The translations under genes and the position numbers were made by a program. From Amanita rubescens (lineage: Eukaryota; Basidiomycota; Agaricomycetes; Agaricales; Amanitaceae): a stretch of DNA of 64,000 nucleotides. The DNA is taken from the NCBI GenBank assembly GCA_015039365.1, contig WION01000006.1, positions 62,001-126,000 on the forward strand. Direction: 5' to 3'. The notes under the pieces are model-generated. The model was not told the origin of the DNA. It saw only the letters and a list, made by a program, of their open reading frames with translations, and did no database searches. Below, in pieces: positions 1-14,500 of the stretch. How positions within the stretch are numbered: position 1 is the first letter of the stretch; the number at the start of each line of letters is the position of its first letter.

Positions 1-470
1 AGTAATTAAGTCAAAAGAGTAATAAGTTACTAAATAAGTAGTAATAAGTGTAAAAGTACTTAAAAATCAATGCCACTTTTTTTGACCTTATTTTCGGCTA
101 CTTAAGACAAGATAAGGATCATAAGACTATCACCTACCAAATAAGTGGCAAAAAGCACTTGTAAGTCGAGCACCTGCAAAATAAGTTGCAGAAAGTGCAA
201 ATAAGCGGTAGAAAGTGCAAAATAAGTGGCAGAAAGTGCTTGTAAGCCAAGCACCTGTAAGTGGTGCCAGTAGGCTGGGTTTGGCTTCCAAAAGTCCCCA
301 AAAATAAGTCAATTAAGTCAGCTTTTTTATTTTAAGGCTCTCAAAAGAGGGGGGGGGGGTGCCTTATTTTACTTATATAAGTCAAAAATAAGTCCACAAT
401 TTGGTAACTTAAAAATTACTTATTTGTCTTATTTAAGTCAATAAGTCCTGATAAGGCAACCCAGAATTCT
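1..470. repeat. AT-rich repeat block, possible transposon end
   Basis: The words AATAAGT and ACTTATT recur many times in both orientations. Between about 140 and 260 a unit resembling ATAAGTGGCAGAAAGTGC recurs in imperfect tandem, spaced by CACCTGTAAG-like words. A run of about 12 G lies near 348. No coding sense is visible. Dense short subterminal words in both orientations are known from ends of hAT-like DNA transposons, but no transposase and no target-site duplication can be shown, so the transposon reading is inference. Confidence 0.5.
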
Positions 471-595
471 CCTGATGTAGGAAGCAACTCTACGGTAACA
501 TGCCGAAAGGAAAAGCCGTGGCATCGCTAGTGACTTGTAGATGTGGGCCACCAAGTGGCAGGTCCGAGGCCCCTCTCTTACATCAGGAAAACAGC

Positions 596-760
596 TGGTT
601 TTGCTTTGGCAGCTTCGGCTTTGCCAGTAGAGCATTCCTGGGCTTTAGCTTTGGGCATGCCCACTTTTTAAGCTTTAGCTTTGGGTCTGCTGGCTTTTTG
701 AGCTTTAGAATTTGTCCAAGTTGCTTTGATTGCTTTAGCTCTGACCATGACTCAGGCTTT
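596..760. repeat. Short direct repeats (GCTTTAGCTTTGGG type)
   Basis: The words AGCTTTAGCTTTGGG and TTTTTGAGCTTTAG recur several times. Read on the minus strand the block gives a lysine-, proline- and alanine-rich stretch, but no start, splice site or continuing frame makes it a gene. It could be a decayed piece of a low-complexity gene or of the element at 1-470. Confidence 0.4.
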
Positions 761-779
761 CAAGGGAGATGAGAAACAT

Positions 780-3700
780 ATTTATCTTAAAATACTGTCT
801 AAATACAAAGGTCAGGTTTCAAACACACGTCCACATTTGGTCCCAAATCCCTTGGAGTCCAGAGTGAAAAGGTGTAGAGATATTTCCTAGGTGCCACCGT
901 ATATAACTGTAAAACTTCTGACAGAATTCTGGAAATGTACATTTTGCGGGAGAACCACAGCTGATAAAAAAGATCGTGCCAAAACAAGCGAATTAGATAA
1001 CTACGGCCGTTATGCATGAGAAAAGAACAAACGTAATGAGAATACCACTTACCTGGACAACTTGAGAACGCATAGCGATGAATGCATTGAACAAGAACTT
1101 TTGATTTGATGTGTAGGGAGGTGATGTTAAATCCCGCTTGCTGCTAGCAGACGAGGGAGGGGATAGATCACGTACTTAAGGCTTAGGCACGAAAGTGTCA
1201 ATGATGGTGGGAAAGTCCTGGTCCGAATTCTTTGGATGGGTAGCGGGAAGGCATTGATATGGCGAAAAGCCAGTCTAGAGGGTGAGTTGAGGGGTCACTC
1301 GAGAGAGCCAAGGAGGAGGATCACCATGTTTTCGTGTACCCGCAGTAAAGCCGAGAGATGAGAGATGGACAAGAACGGGCGGTTAAGTCTGCACACAGCT
1401 TGTCGATAAAGGTGATATTGATGGGTGAGGAAGACCAGAAGAGAGTTGAAGGGAGATCGTCGAAGGGCATACAATCGAACGGGATCAAGGCTTAAGAGCA
1501 GAGACTTATTTGGGAGACTTGGTGACCTGTTATAGGCGTAAGGATTACGCAGAGAGCTGAGAGCGGAGAAATCACCAAATCATGATTGATAATTTAGGAC
1601 GTGTCTGAAGTGACGAGAGAAGCGATGATCTTCGTTACGAGAGGTGCTGGCGGGCTGCGCAGTAACGGAAGACGGAGGTGCTTGAGGGACGGGTGCGACA
1701 TGATGACGAGGCTGATACTGTTGATGCTGCTGCAGGAGCGATGGCGCGTGAAGGGATGCATAGCGGGGGTGTACTGCAGTGTTGTAGCCACGGAGGGAGC
1801 CGCCTGCTATACTGGGAGGTTGGGACTGCATTGGTGGCACGCTGAGGTTTGCAGGGAGGGAACGGTGTTCAGCGCTGGGCTGCGTACGAAGGAACGCAAG
1901 AGTTGGAAGCGCGAGATGGTGTTGGGGCGGTGGTAGCCGCACCTACATCGTCCAATTGGTCGCATTGGTGTCAGCGTCCAGATCAGTTGGTTGTATTTCT
2001 CGAGATGGGCACCGGTTATAGCTACGTGTGTGGTCAGAATACGAGAAAAATAATGAAGATATCTCACTTGAACGCGATCGGGGGAGCGCTAGCGTTGAAA
2101 CCGGAAAGAACGAGTTGCGGGATTAGTCGGATGCGAAATGCGGCACTGAATCCAGCGTAGGGGGTGCACCGCAGTGTTGTAGCCAAGGTGGAGGGACTCG
2201 CCCGGTACTGGGAGCCATGATGGATGCTAGCTGCCATGGACATCGTAATAGACTACGTCGGATCGGACTTTGTCGCTGTGTTGAACCTCGCTCTCTGCTG
2301 GGCGCGAAAGTGTCGATGACAGTCTTTGGATGATGCGGTAGAGTGACCGCATCCTGCGGAACGCACGGGATGGTGGCCGATGGTGCTGGGGTTGAGGGAA
2401 GTGGCTGGCTGGCAAGTACGGCGGATCGAGGGGCGTGAGATCTTTGAGGTGGACTGAGGGTGTACAGGGCTCTTCGGGCGTGGGTTTAGGATGGAATGGA
2501 CGTGTTGTGAGGGCGAGGCAATGGGTGAGCGAGCATGACGATGTCGGGGAGCGTTGTGATGCGTGGGAAAGAGGCGTGTAGTCGCGGCTCGGTAAATGCC
2601 GATGTGCGGATTTTCCACTCGTATTCTGCTGGAATTCCACATTCCACGCGGAACGTGTATAGGCTGTGCCAGCCAAACTCGCTGTGGATACAGTGAATCA
2701 GTGATACAGATTCCGTGCAGAAATGGGGGGGGGGACTCACACGAAGTGCTCATTTTTAGTATGTGGATTATATAATCCAGGATGTGCCGGCGTTTAACGG
2801 GAACAAGAATGGAGAGTCGTTTCAGATTATAAAACCGAGACCTACGTTTCACTACGGCCTCGGAATGTGCCCAGTCCATGGCCAGAAGCCTGGGGCTTGG
2901 GCCTCAACGCATCTACCCAGGTTTATATACCATAGAATGCGTGGCGTGTGCCCTTGCATGTCTTTCGTGCTGCGTCAAACGCTTGGAGACCGACGGACGA
3001 TACGGGTCTTCCGCCGGATGAGATTGACGGCGCGCTGTCACCCAATGTCACAGGCACATATCTTGGCGCAGGCAGCCGACACGACTCACCGAGACGATTC
3101 CCGGTGTGGGTTACCTGCCAAGAAGCATGCCCACAAACTGGACGTGTCTTGAATGTGTCAATCCAATGGGAGCTGGACGAGTCGAAGTAAATCATGTAAC
3201 GCCAAGTTGCGCAGCCCAATGGCAAACGTGCGTATTTACCAAGGCTCAGTCAGAGACGTCTCCGGCAACACTGACAAGAGGCAATGCCTTTTTGTCACGG
3301 GAACAGCGGCAAATGATGCATAGACTATTCACGCTGTCTCTGCAAACTCATGGCCATGGCTGTATGAATTTCATCTCAATACCGTTGATCCACTCTACCA
3401 CACCTTCTGATCCATGTCTGATTTTGCACATCATGATCGGTTTGCCAGTCACACCTGCCGAGTCTTCATACCTTCTGGCCACGAGCAGCTCAACGAAGAT
3501 TATATCTACGCCAGGTGAAGGAGACAACGACAGGTGTTGACTCACAACTTGTTCGCGAACAGGGCCGACCTTCATGGCAAGCATCTCCGACCCGAGACGC
3601 TTGGTATTACGTAGCACATTAAATAAATGATGCCGCTAGTGCTGCCAAGTGTTCGCTGTACCATCGCCCAGCCATCTCGTGTTAAATCCACATGCATAAG

Positions 3701-5011
3701 GATTGCTGTTTCACGCTTTACCAACTTTGCCACTCCCTTTTTATGAGATCAACCGCTCATATAGGGCCATTTGTGACCCTCTCTTGGCGCGCCAGCATTC
3801 GGTCACCTTCGAGTCCATGCTGCATCTGAAGTACGGTTTCGTACAGCTCATACTACCTTACGTTTCACTTCATGACTTTGCATAGATGGTCCCTATCATG
3901 TAAATAATACAATCGTTTGCGTCTGCTAGAGTCTGCGATGGTTTCCGCCGGCGACAGCAGGATTCCAAGTTCCAGCCACATTGGACGTAGAAACGTGTGT
4001 CGGGGAGATCTTGTGCAAACTGCGAATGAACCGAGTCTTGAAGCTTGAGTCCCTGCGTCAGGTCACGCGATAGGCTCACGCATCAGGACCCAGGACGATG
4101 CCATTTGCATCCGGCGCCTCTCGAGAGTTCATTTGACCTTACATGGCTAAATTGTGGGCGCAGAATCTCATGATTCGAATATCCACTGGACGGCTTGGAA
4201 TTGATAGGGATCAAGGTTGACGATAGACTTGGCAGTAGAACCAATTTGTTTCCACCGGTGCAGGTGGTGGAGCTGATGAAAGCAAGTAAAAATACTGTAA
4301 ATCTGATCAAGTCACCGCCCGATCACCTGATAATCAGTGCTGGAGGCCCGGTGATGGATCGCGATGATGATCAGTACTTACTGTCAGTGTCAACAAGGAT
4401 ACTTTGATGACAATGGCCTTTGCTTTGGAGCGTAAACTGGCATAATGGCTATGTCTCATTCACAATCAGAGTGCATCAGTGTATCGCCATCATTCTGATA
4501 TCGAACTTCGGGATGCCGTACTTGATGTAGCTGAGAGTTGTTACACTTGAACTGCTTGGCGTTCACGACTTTAGTTTCTATCTGTAAGATATTCTGGAGA
4601 TATTTATTAGAGTAAGTATTATGTCATCATTGTAGAAAAACGTGCCAGCTTCATGTTTTTGATGCCGTATTGAGATAGCATCTTGACGGTAGAAGCCGAA
4701 AAAGCCCCAAGGCGTCGACAAGGTTCTCAGATGCAGTCGCATCAACGGCATCTCCTAATGGTAATACTGCATCCTCAATTGGTCAGTATGATATGGATCA
4801 GTCTCAGCGACTTACGCTCCATGAGTACAAATATGGTCCAACCATCTGTAGGAAGGATAGCAATCTATTTCGTTAGGCAATACATGATGCACGATACTCC
4901 ATCGTCACGAGGTTGTTAGTAACTGTCAACTTCCACTCGCTTGTTGTCAGGATGCACCGCCATCTGAAATGTAGCCTACTAAGGGCAAATAAGAGATGCT
5001 TGTCTTAGGGG
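780..5011. other. No supportable gene; degenerate sequence
   Basis: Only short overlapping ORFs on both strands occur, none with a recognisable domain or consistent splice structure. A diverged direct duplication of about 55 bp is present at 1766-1820 and 2161-2215, both containing GCAGTGTTGTAGCCA. On the minus strand 1580-1942 reads as a 120-residue H/Q/P-rich ORF that could be an exon remnant. A run of 10 G occurs near 2725. The stretch looks like decayed repeats or old gene fragments. Confidence 0.5.
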
Positions 5012-5018
5012 TATAAAA
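5012..5018 (+). promoter_or_regulatory. TATA box of the defensin-like gene
   Basis: TATAAAA lies 85 bp upstream of the ATG at 5103. A strong TATA box that close suits a highly or inducibly expressed small secreted protein. No other element was assigned. Confidence 0.6.
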
Positions 5019-5102
5019 GGCCTGCAATTTTGGCAAAGAGAAGCAAGCCACTCACAGCTTACTCCAAGAACTTCTCCGCACATCGAATCCTCTTCAATAA
5101 AC

Positions 5103-5402
5103 ATGCAATTCCGTGCCCAGTTGTTCGTTGTTCAACTACTTGCTGCCGCTCTTCTGCTCTCGAGCGGTGTGCGCGCTTCACCTGCAGACCCTCAGCTTAT
5201 TGCGAGGGGGCCGGAGCTCAGCTGCCAAGCTTGCGACATATGGGGAGCTGGGGATGCGTGTTGCTCTGCTAGTTGCATTGCCCATGGTCAGGGCATACAC
5301 GGAGGCTACTGCGATTCCCGTAAGCGTGTTCTTTGACAATAACAGATAAAATAAACTGAAGGAATTATCGCTACAGACAAAGTGTGCCACTGCACTGTGT
5401 AA
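5103..5402 (+). CDS. Secreted CS-alpha-beta defensin-like peptide
   Basis: Two exons, 5103-5319 and 5377-5402, joined across a 57-nt GT-AG intron, give 80 residues. Residues 1-25 form a signal peptide (hydrophobic VVQLLAAALLL core, VRAS region), followed by a short propeptide ending near LIAR. The mature part has eight cysteines in the order C-x2-C-x8-C-C-x3-C-x11-C-x5-C-x-C, with GGYC before the sixth and CHC near the end. C-x3-C, GxC and CxC together are the signature of the CS-alpha-beta fold of fungal and invertebrate defensins such as plectasin; eight cysteines would allow four disulfides. Unlike most defensins it has one lysine but several histidines and acidic residues, so its charge would depend on pH. 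There is no dibasic Kex2 site. The last exon supplies only the closing CxC, so without the splice the motif is lost. Antimicrobial function is inferred from fold alone. Confidence 0.75.
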
Positions 5403-5881
5403 GCGTGGAAGCATTAACTATCCAGAGTTTGCGGTTTTGGTGAGTTGCCTGTCTCATTAAAATACCACTAGATTGAATCTAATAGGTAGATTCGCCTCGT
5501 CTTGTTATTTGACACGTGTAACAATGATTTAGTAGTTGCTTGTATATGATAGTTTGAGATTGTCAATCATTACCTTGCCTTAGTACGAATCCGGGCCAGT
5601 TTGTGAATAAGTGTAGCACGACTAGGTGCCATGACGGTGGGTGCAGACCTAGATGTTTCGCGCCGCCGAGCAACATTCAGTGGACAAACTTCATGAGCAT
5701 CAGAAAATACACCACCGACGACTGATTGTTCGAATACGAACTTGGTTTGATGTGAGTGTGAGGCGCCGCGTAAGTACAAAAAAGGAAATTACATAATGGA
5801 GGAATTTTTTGGTTCTTATTATACCGTCATCAAGCACGACGACAAGACTTAGGCTTGGCCGCTTAAGGGCATTTCTAGTAT
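5403..5881. other. Intergenic, promoter side of the exonuclease gene
   Basis: Nothing coding is supported here. It contains the 3' end of the small peptide gene and presumably the promoter of the gene starting at 5882. ORFs at 5570-5779 (minus) and 5809-6006 (plus) have no recognisable features. Confidence 0.5.
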
Positions 5882-8800
5882 ATGCACCGACGAACTCTCC
5901 ATCTCACCGGTACCACTACTACCTCCCGATGCATCGCTGCACCGTGTCGTCGTTTGGAGCTTCGGGCCTTGTCAACCTCGGACGAGCAGAGAACTTACGC
6001 CTCTGAAAAACAAAAAGGGGACAAGGCTTCATATTATGGCAGAGGAAAGAGGAGGTTGTCTCCAGAAATGCAAATGATGAAAGATACTTTCATGCTAATT
6101 AACAAGGCCACCAAAAAGAATACGGACCGTTCTGGATGGAGGGGTATTAATAAGCGGAGGTCTGAGGAAACGAGACTGAAGGCCGATATCAGGGTGGCTG
6201 GGTGGGGGGTGAGAGCTCTCGGGGAAAGCCACAGGGAGAAGCTTGTGCAAGTGGAAAACCTAGAAACGGGTCATGGAGGGATAGCGAATCAGCCGGCGCA
6301 GTTGCCATCGTTGATGAAGCAAGCTTATGATGCTAGTGAAGGGCAAGAACACGAGCAAGATTTGGTGGCAATTACATACGAGCTTGGGATGTTTGTGGAA
6401 TTGAGACGGTGATTTCTCTTATATTCCCCAATGAATCTTCCTCATTTGTCATTTTCTATAGAAATGAGATATCCACACATGGCGTTATCGTGGGCGAAAG
6501 ATCCGCTGCTGGACGCCTCTTTTACCCTTGCCTCATGTCTTCTGGTGAAATCTGGACACCCAATGTTAACGACATATACTTTTCCCTTCCACCCATCGCC
6601 CCTAGCGATCTCGCGCGGCGTTGCGGCACGGACCCCATCGCGACTAACGAAGGTCAGCAGAATGCGCGTGTGCAGATGCTCCGGCGCATTCGCCTTGTCG
6701 AGAAGGCATTGGAAAATAAATATCATGTTGTGTCTGTAAATGCACATGACCTGTACGAAAAATTACGGCATCCGGATCCACACCAGTGGGGCGAAACGAC
6801 GGTTGGAGAAGTTACAAAGACATTGAAATTGCAAGGCTTGATATCCGAGTTCGCGGTGCACAGGTTCTTAATGAACAATCCTATCAATTTTGTCGCGGAA
6901 CCGGGTTACAGAGCCTCCCAGAAATTCAAAGTCGTCCCTGAAGCGCACGTCAAGGACCTAGAAGCAGTCGAAGCGTGGATGAGAAAGGAAGACGGTCCAT
7001 TAACCAAATTCGTCCCTGAAGCGCACGTCAACGACCCAGAAGCAGTTGAAGCGTGGATAAGTCCATTAACCAAATTCGCACAGAAAGCGTGGCGCATCGT
7101 CGTTGCAAACAGAGAGAAACTCAGGTTGGGATTTGCCGGCGCACCCAGCTGGCGTCGTGCACACCACGCATGGGACGCGAATGACCGGACGATCTTGCGT
7201 GTGCTAATAAACGCCTTGAGGTTCCAAAGAAGTACTCAATCTGATCCATATGTCATATTTGTAAGCGCGATTCTGAAAAGGTTAGATTTGGAGAGTCCGG
7301 TTGTGAAGGATCACGAGCTTCAAGCGACGCTTGTTGAGCTGGGCATTTTGGCACCCTGGCAAGATCTGGTAGTCATTCAACCGCACCTGGATCTCGATCT
7401 TGAACCAGAACACAAATCGAAAAGGGCGAAGAAACAGAATGAGTTGGTGCAGCGGGGATTCAAAATGATTAAGCAGGCCGCGACAAACCGGCCTACGACG
7501 CAGGCGAAGAATCGGTTGGGGCCCGAAGATTTTCATCCCTCGGATCCACTCGAGGAAGTCCGACATGATTTTGGCGATATGAAGATATATGTTGTCGATG
7601 ATTTCAACGCGCAGGAGCTCGACGATGGTATTTCTATCGAACGCGTACCTCTCGAGCCAGGCAGTATGTGGATACACGTGCATATAGCCGATATGGCCTC
7701 GGTAATACATCCAAGACATGTTTTCGCAATCGAGGCAAGCAAAAGACAGGAAACAATGTACTTGCACAATGCATTCCCGCTTTTTCCGCCCTCTCTTACC
7801 CACTCCCCAACGCATGGATTGTCTCTTGGCTCGAGAGGGAAGGGTGGGGGCCCACTTCGTGTGCTTACATTCAGTTGTAAAGTTGACGCAGATGCAAAGA
7901 TATTAGATTACAAGATACGTGCAGGCCTCGTGCGGAATATCAAAACAATCGACTATGATTCTGTGGACCGCGCTCTAGGCCTACCGTCTCATGCTCATTA
8001 TCCGTTTGGTCGACCTTCATCCACGACTGACACAGAGACTGCATCGCTATCAGAAGAGGAAATACAAGATTTTCGTGACCTACTTGCATTCGCCGATGCT
8101 GCGACTTCTCAGCGCGTAAAGAACGGCACCTTTGCCATTGATCATGCATTGGGAAAAGTTCAATTGGGTTCATTACCGGAGCGCATGCCGACGTGGCCGA
8201 CCCTTAAACCCTCTGAATTTTCTGGCTTCCCTTCGATGAATTATATTGTGCAGCGAACAAGCGACATGGAACGTGGGTCGCGCAGTGTAATTGCCGAAGC
8301 AGCTAAGTTGGCTTGCCGTGTAACTTCACGCTTTGGGTTGGAATGGAACCTTCCGCTTTTGCGTCGTCATGCTCCTCCATTTGTCCCTAATAATCCAACG
8401 GATCTCTGCAAGATGATGGTTGCACGGACATCAAATGGCTACGCCGAACCTCACATAGCAGCCAAGTACATATCATTCTCCCCACCTTCGACATATACGC
8501 TATTACCGAAGGAACATTTCCATTTGGGTGTCCCTGACGGCGAGGGCTATGTCAGGTCAACGTCTCCGCTGAGGCGATATAGTGATCTGGTTGTACACTG
8601 GCAGTTGCACCATGCACTCCTCGGTGGAAGGGCCGAGTTTTCCACACCACCGTTCAGCGCCGACGACCTGGAGAAGTACATGGCGAAACTTACGGGGCAT
8701 GAAAGCCGGCAAAAGGGGCTGAGGTTTCACCACCAAAGGTATTGGCAGACAATGTTTATTCATCGGTGGGTGGAAGGCATAAGGCTAGGACATATTGATC

Positions 8801-9045
8801 CAGACAAAGTTGTGGGAGGGAAGAATCCAATGGATGAGCTCTATGCGCGAACACAATTGTTGCCAAGGGTCAACCCGCAACTGAGGTATGAAGCTCCAGT
8901 CACGCTTCCAGATATTGGGGCCCGTGGCATACTACTCCTCCCTGATCGCACACTCGACGTGGAAATCGGTACAGAATTTAATGTGAGGCTGAAGGAGGTG
9001 AAGCTGGGGGTAAGGCCGATGATGACGTTTGAGGTGAAGGAGTAG
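5882..9045 (+). CDS. DSS1: Mitochondrial RNase II-family 3'-5' exoribonuclease (Dss1/Msu1 type)
   Basis: Exons 5882-6408 and 6462-9045 (53-nt intron) give 1036 residues. The N-terminus is rich in R, S and T and lacks acidic residues over the first 30 or so positions, as in a mitochondrial targeting peptide. The C-terminal half is an RNB domain: the acidic cluster reads DDFNAQELDDGIS, the form seen in the Dss1 branch (DD-G instead of the DDA of bacterial RNase II), and SPLRRYSDLVVHWQ matches the second catalytic RNB block. In yeast this enzyme is the nuclease subunit of the mitochondrial degradosome with the Suv3 helicase. Around 6934-7078 an internal duplication repeats VPEAHVxDxEAVEAW...PLTKF. 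CYP51 starts 139 bp downstream on the same strand. The start is the first ATG giving a targeting peptide. Confidence 0.9.
6934..7078 (+). repeat. In-frame tandem duplication inside DSS1
   Basis: Two copies of a roughly 78-nt and 66-nt unit, both starting GTCCCTGAAGCGCACGTCAA and ending near ACCAAATTC. The second lacks 12 nt. The frame is kept, adding about 22 residues between the N-terminal region and the RNB domain. Confidence 0.85.
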
Positions 9046-9052
9046 AATTATA

Positions 9053-9077
9053 TCTAATCTAATCTAATCTAATCTAC
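9053..9077 (+). repeat. (TCTAA)n microsatellite
   Basis: Five near-perfect TCTAA units begin eight bases after the DSS1 stop, in the 3' flank between DSS1 and CYP51. Confidence 0.9.
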
Positions 9078-9184
9078 ATAATCCTAGCTTACCAGAAAAG
9101 GCATATATCGAAATGAGTGGTTCGATTTTTTAATACTTATAAGTTATAATTCGCCGTTTTTCTCTGGTCCTTGCTCTTTCTCCC

Positions 9185-11207
<2,023 letters not shown>

Positions 11208-11582
11208 AAGTTTCCCTATACCAAATGGAACAACAGAGACTTCGTCATAATTAGGCAGATATATATACCAATCAGCTGTCAGTTAACATAAGTAGTATTT
11301 AAATGTCTTAGACTGGAAGAGTTCAGGGCCAGACTTGATCCGTCGTTCACTGTAATGAGAGAGGGCCATTGAATCATTTCGCATCATTACATCGTCAATA
11401 TGACAACTCGAAAAAGCTCTAGATAATCAAAGTATGTGAGGTCATTCCAAAAGTGGGCATAAACGAGTCATAAGGATCGTAAATGTATCCTGATAAGATT
11501 AAGAGTGAAGGTCGAACGGGGTGAACATATGCCAAGGGGATGAAAAGGTTTCCAAATAAAATGTTCTTGCAGTGATCTGATA
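11208..11582. other. Convergent intergenic region
   Basis: Lies between the stop codons of ERG11 (plus) and the W-motif gene (minus). AT-rich, no coding feature seen; it should hold both polyadenylation regions. Confidence 0.5.
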
Positions 11583-14500
11583 TCACATCACGACACACCA
11601 TTTCCGCTTTTGTCCGTCTACATCTCCATCAATCGCAGGACTTGTAGATGCTCCCGCCTCGTTTTGGACATTGAGAGTCTCAAAGACATCGGTAGTAGTG
11701 GTCACCTTGGGTGAAGGAGCAAATTCGCCTTGCGCAACGTCCAACGACGTTCTACCCTCGTTAGGCTTAGGCGTAAACCAGCCACCGGGGAAGAACTTGG
11801 AGGATGACGATGATGAAGAGTCTTGGCGACTGTGGCTGCTCTCGCTTGGAGAACGTGACATCGAAAGCCATTTTGGTAGTACCCATAGATATGCAACTAA
11901 GGCACGCAGCCCAAACAGCATGAATTTTTCATTTTGAGCAAAGTTTTCGGCGCCCGTCACATTGTATTCAGGCCGCAGCTGTACAGCGTTTGGTTCCTGA
12001 ACCTCATTCAGCTGAGGCTGTTCGACATGAATTCAGATTATACTAGTCATTCAGTTTAAGTTACTAACCTCTAAGTCACCAGAAACGGACCCCTTTGCGA
12101 TGGGCTGAGATTCCTGCTTGTCCTCGCCCTCAAGGGAAAGACTGGAGCCCTGGTGCATCACCGAATAGCTCGGCGTCCAGGGTTGATCCACCACATCGGT
12201 CGTAGCGTTATTAGACTCCGTGTTGGTCAGCGAAACCGAAAGAACAGGACGAGTGATCTTATCGGCAGATGATGTAGCGTCAATTTTACAAGTTGCACTA
12301 TCACTCTATCAAAACATTAGCTTAACCTTTTGCCATACCAAAATAAAATGATGAATACCTCGCCAACTGTAGTTAGACTATCCGCTGCAGCCTCCACAGC
12401 GGCAATCGCGATGACAGGTGCAACTACGTCGATAAGAGTAGCCTGTTGCAGAGAGATGAGACGACAGTACTGGAATGACTGATAAAATCCAAACCTCTGT
12501 GTTCTTGTAGACCTGTTCATCTTGCAAATCTGTAGTATGCATCGCATCGTCACTTTGAGAGTGATGAACAATTTCAGCAACGGAGATGTCTTTCGACACG
12601 GGTGGCGAGGTCCAAGGATCTTGGAGTGCTACAAATTCAGTAGATTCAACATCGTGTGTGGGAGTTTCTTCGAGATCTTTCGAGGTGACTGGGGGTGTTC
12701 CTTGGGAATGAGCGCGGTACGGCGGTTCAGGCGTTACAAACTCGGAAGCTTCAAGTTCCTTGGCTGCGACCAGCGGTGATCCTTGAGAGTGAACAGAATA
12801 TGAAGGCGCCCAAGCCACGGTAGGTTGTTCATCCGCGGTGGGTTCAAGTTCGGCAGAGGCTACATCCAGTTCCGCGGGTGGAATCGATCCTTGAGAATGA
12901 ACAGAATAAGATGGTGTCCATGACTCGGTAGGAGCTTCCAGAACCGCGCTCTCGATAGATTCTGTCGATACAGACAATATAGGTAATTCAGCCGCCTGTT
13001 CCTTCGACTCGAGTGATGACTCGACTTCAAGTGGTTTCGTATTGGCTGCTGGTGTTACGGTCTCTTCAAGGACCGTGGAAGCACCTTGCGATTGAGCCGA
13101 ATACGAGGTTGTCCATGTCTTCACCGACGACTCGAGGGTGTCAACGAGAGAGTCCAATGACTCCTAAGAAGCAGCTTAGTACTGAACAGATATTCGTAGT
13201 GTTAACTTACCTCTTCATGCGATGAAGTTTCTGGGGCTTTATTTACTCCTTCATCGGCGAGTGCAATCACGGTCGCACTTGCCGCGATCTCTTCCGTTGG
13301 CGGCTGCCCAACTGTGAGATCAACTATCATCAAGCAACCAATGACGAACCTCGGTAGTGTCAGTCGACACAACATCTATATTTTCCTTGGTTTCGTTCCC
13401 TGATTCGGTAGATTCTTGGACCACCACAGTCTCAGGAACTTGTTCATTATCGTCCTCCATTTTAATCTCGCTTTCCACAGCATCACCAATGTCCGGCTCA
13501 GCTTGAAGTTCAGCAGCGACAGTTTCAGCAGGTACAACATCATCAGCGGCGTGTTGCTCCTCCGCCATAGGGGCGATTTTCGCGTTTGTCTGTGTCAGAA
13601 CTCCTTGTAAATGCACAGAATACGAAGCTGTCCAAGGTTCTGCACTCGGTTCCAGGGGTTGACCATCAGCAGTATCCTGACGCGGCGTGAGTACGAGTAC
13701 GATGAAATGAAAAATCACCAATACCTCAGAAGCTACACTTGCTAGTGGTTCTTGCTCGGCTACCTCTTCGGTGAGAACAGGTGTGGCAGCGGCGACCACA
13801 TCAGCGAATTTCTCTGTCTTGAAGTCATTTTCGATCGGCGCCTTTTCCGCGTCCTCTTCGAGGAACTCTCTGTGACCTATAGTAGTTACTTGGAATGAGG
13901 GTGACCAGGGCGATTTCGGTCGTTCAATTTCTTCAGCTATACTAAGCAGGTGCGAGGGCTGAGATTCATGCTCCTTGAGCTATGTCTCGTTAGATTGATA
14001 GGTCTCTGCAAAATGTTCAGACATACCTCAATCCCGCTGTCAACGATTGGGGTGAAAGTTGTCGTGTCAAGAGCGGTCTGTACATATAGGTTCTCTGTTT
14101 TGAGCCCAGTCAACGGTTCAGCGTCCACTGCATCGTCTTCTATTGTTTCTGTTTGTTGTTCTCCCGCTGGGACTGTGATCGGCGGCTCCAAAACATCGGA
14201 CAAATGTCCATTTTGGGCAAGTGTAGGAGCCTCGTCATGTACCATTTCTACATTTGCTTCCTTCACCGACTCGGACGAGACAGCAGATAGAGTCTCCTCG
14301 ACAGCATTTGTTGCCAACGCGATCGAAGCACCTTCAAGCGCAACCTCAGCATCGTCCTTGATACCCGTCTCAGATACTTCCTGTCCGTAAAGCGTAGGCT
14401 CGACTAAGCTCTCCGGCTCGGTATCTGCTACACGGCCAAGGGCACCCTCTGTTGACGGTTCAGTGGGGTCGACAGTAGCTGGCGTCTCCTCTACTGCAAT

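Noticed and set aside
2253..2879. 208-codon minus-strand ORF
   Set aside because: It overlaps several other ORFs of similar size and has no domain and no signal. Its composition (His/Pro/Ser/Arg) is typical of a chance frame in GC-rich sequence.
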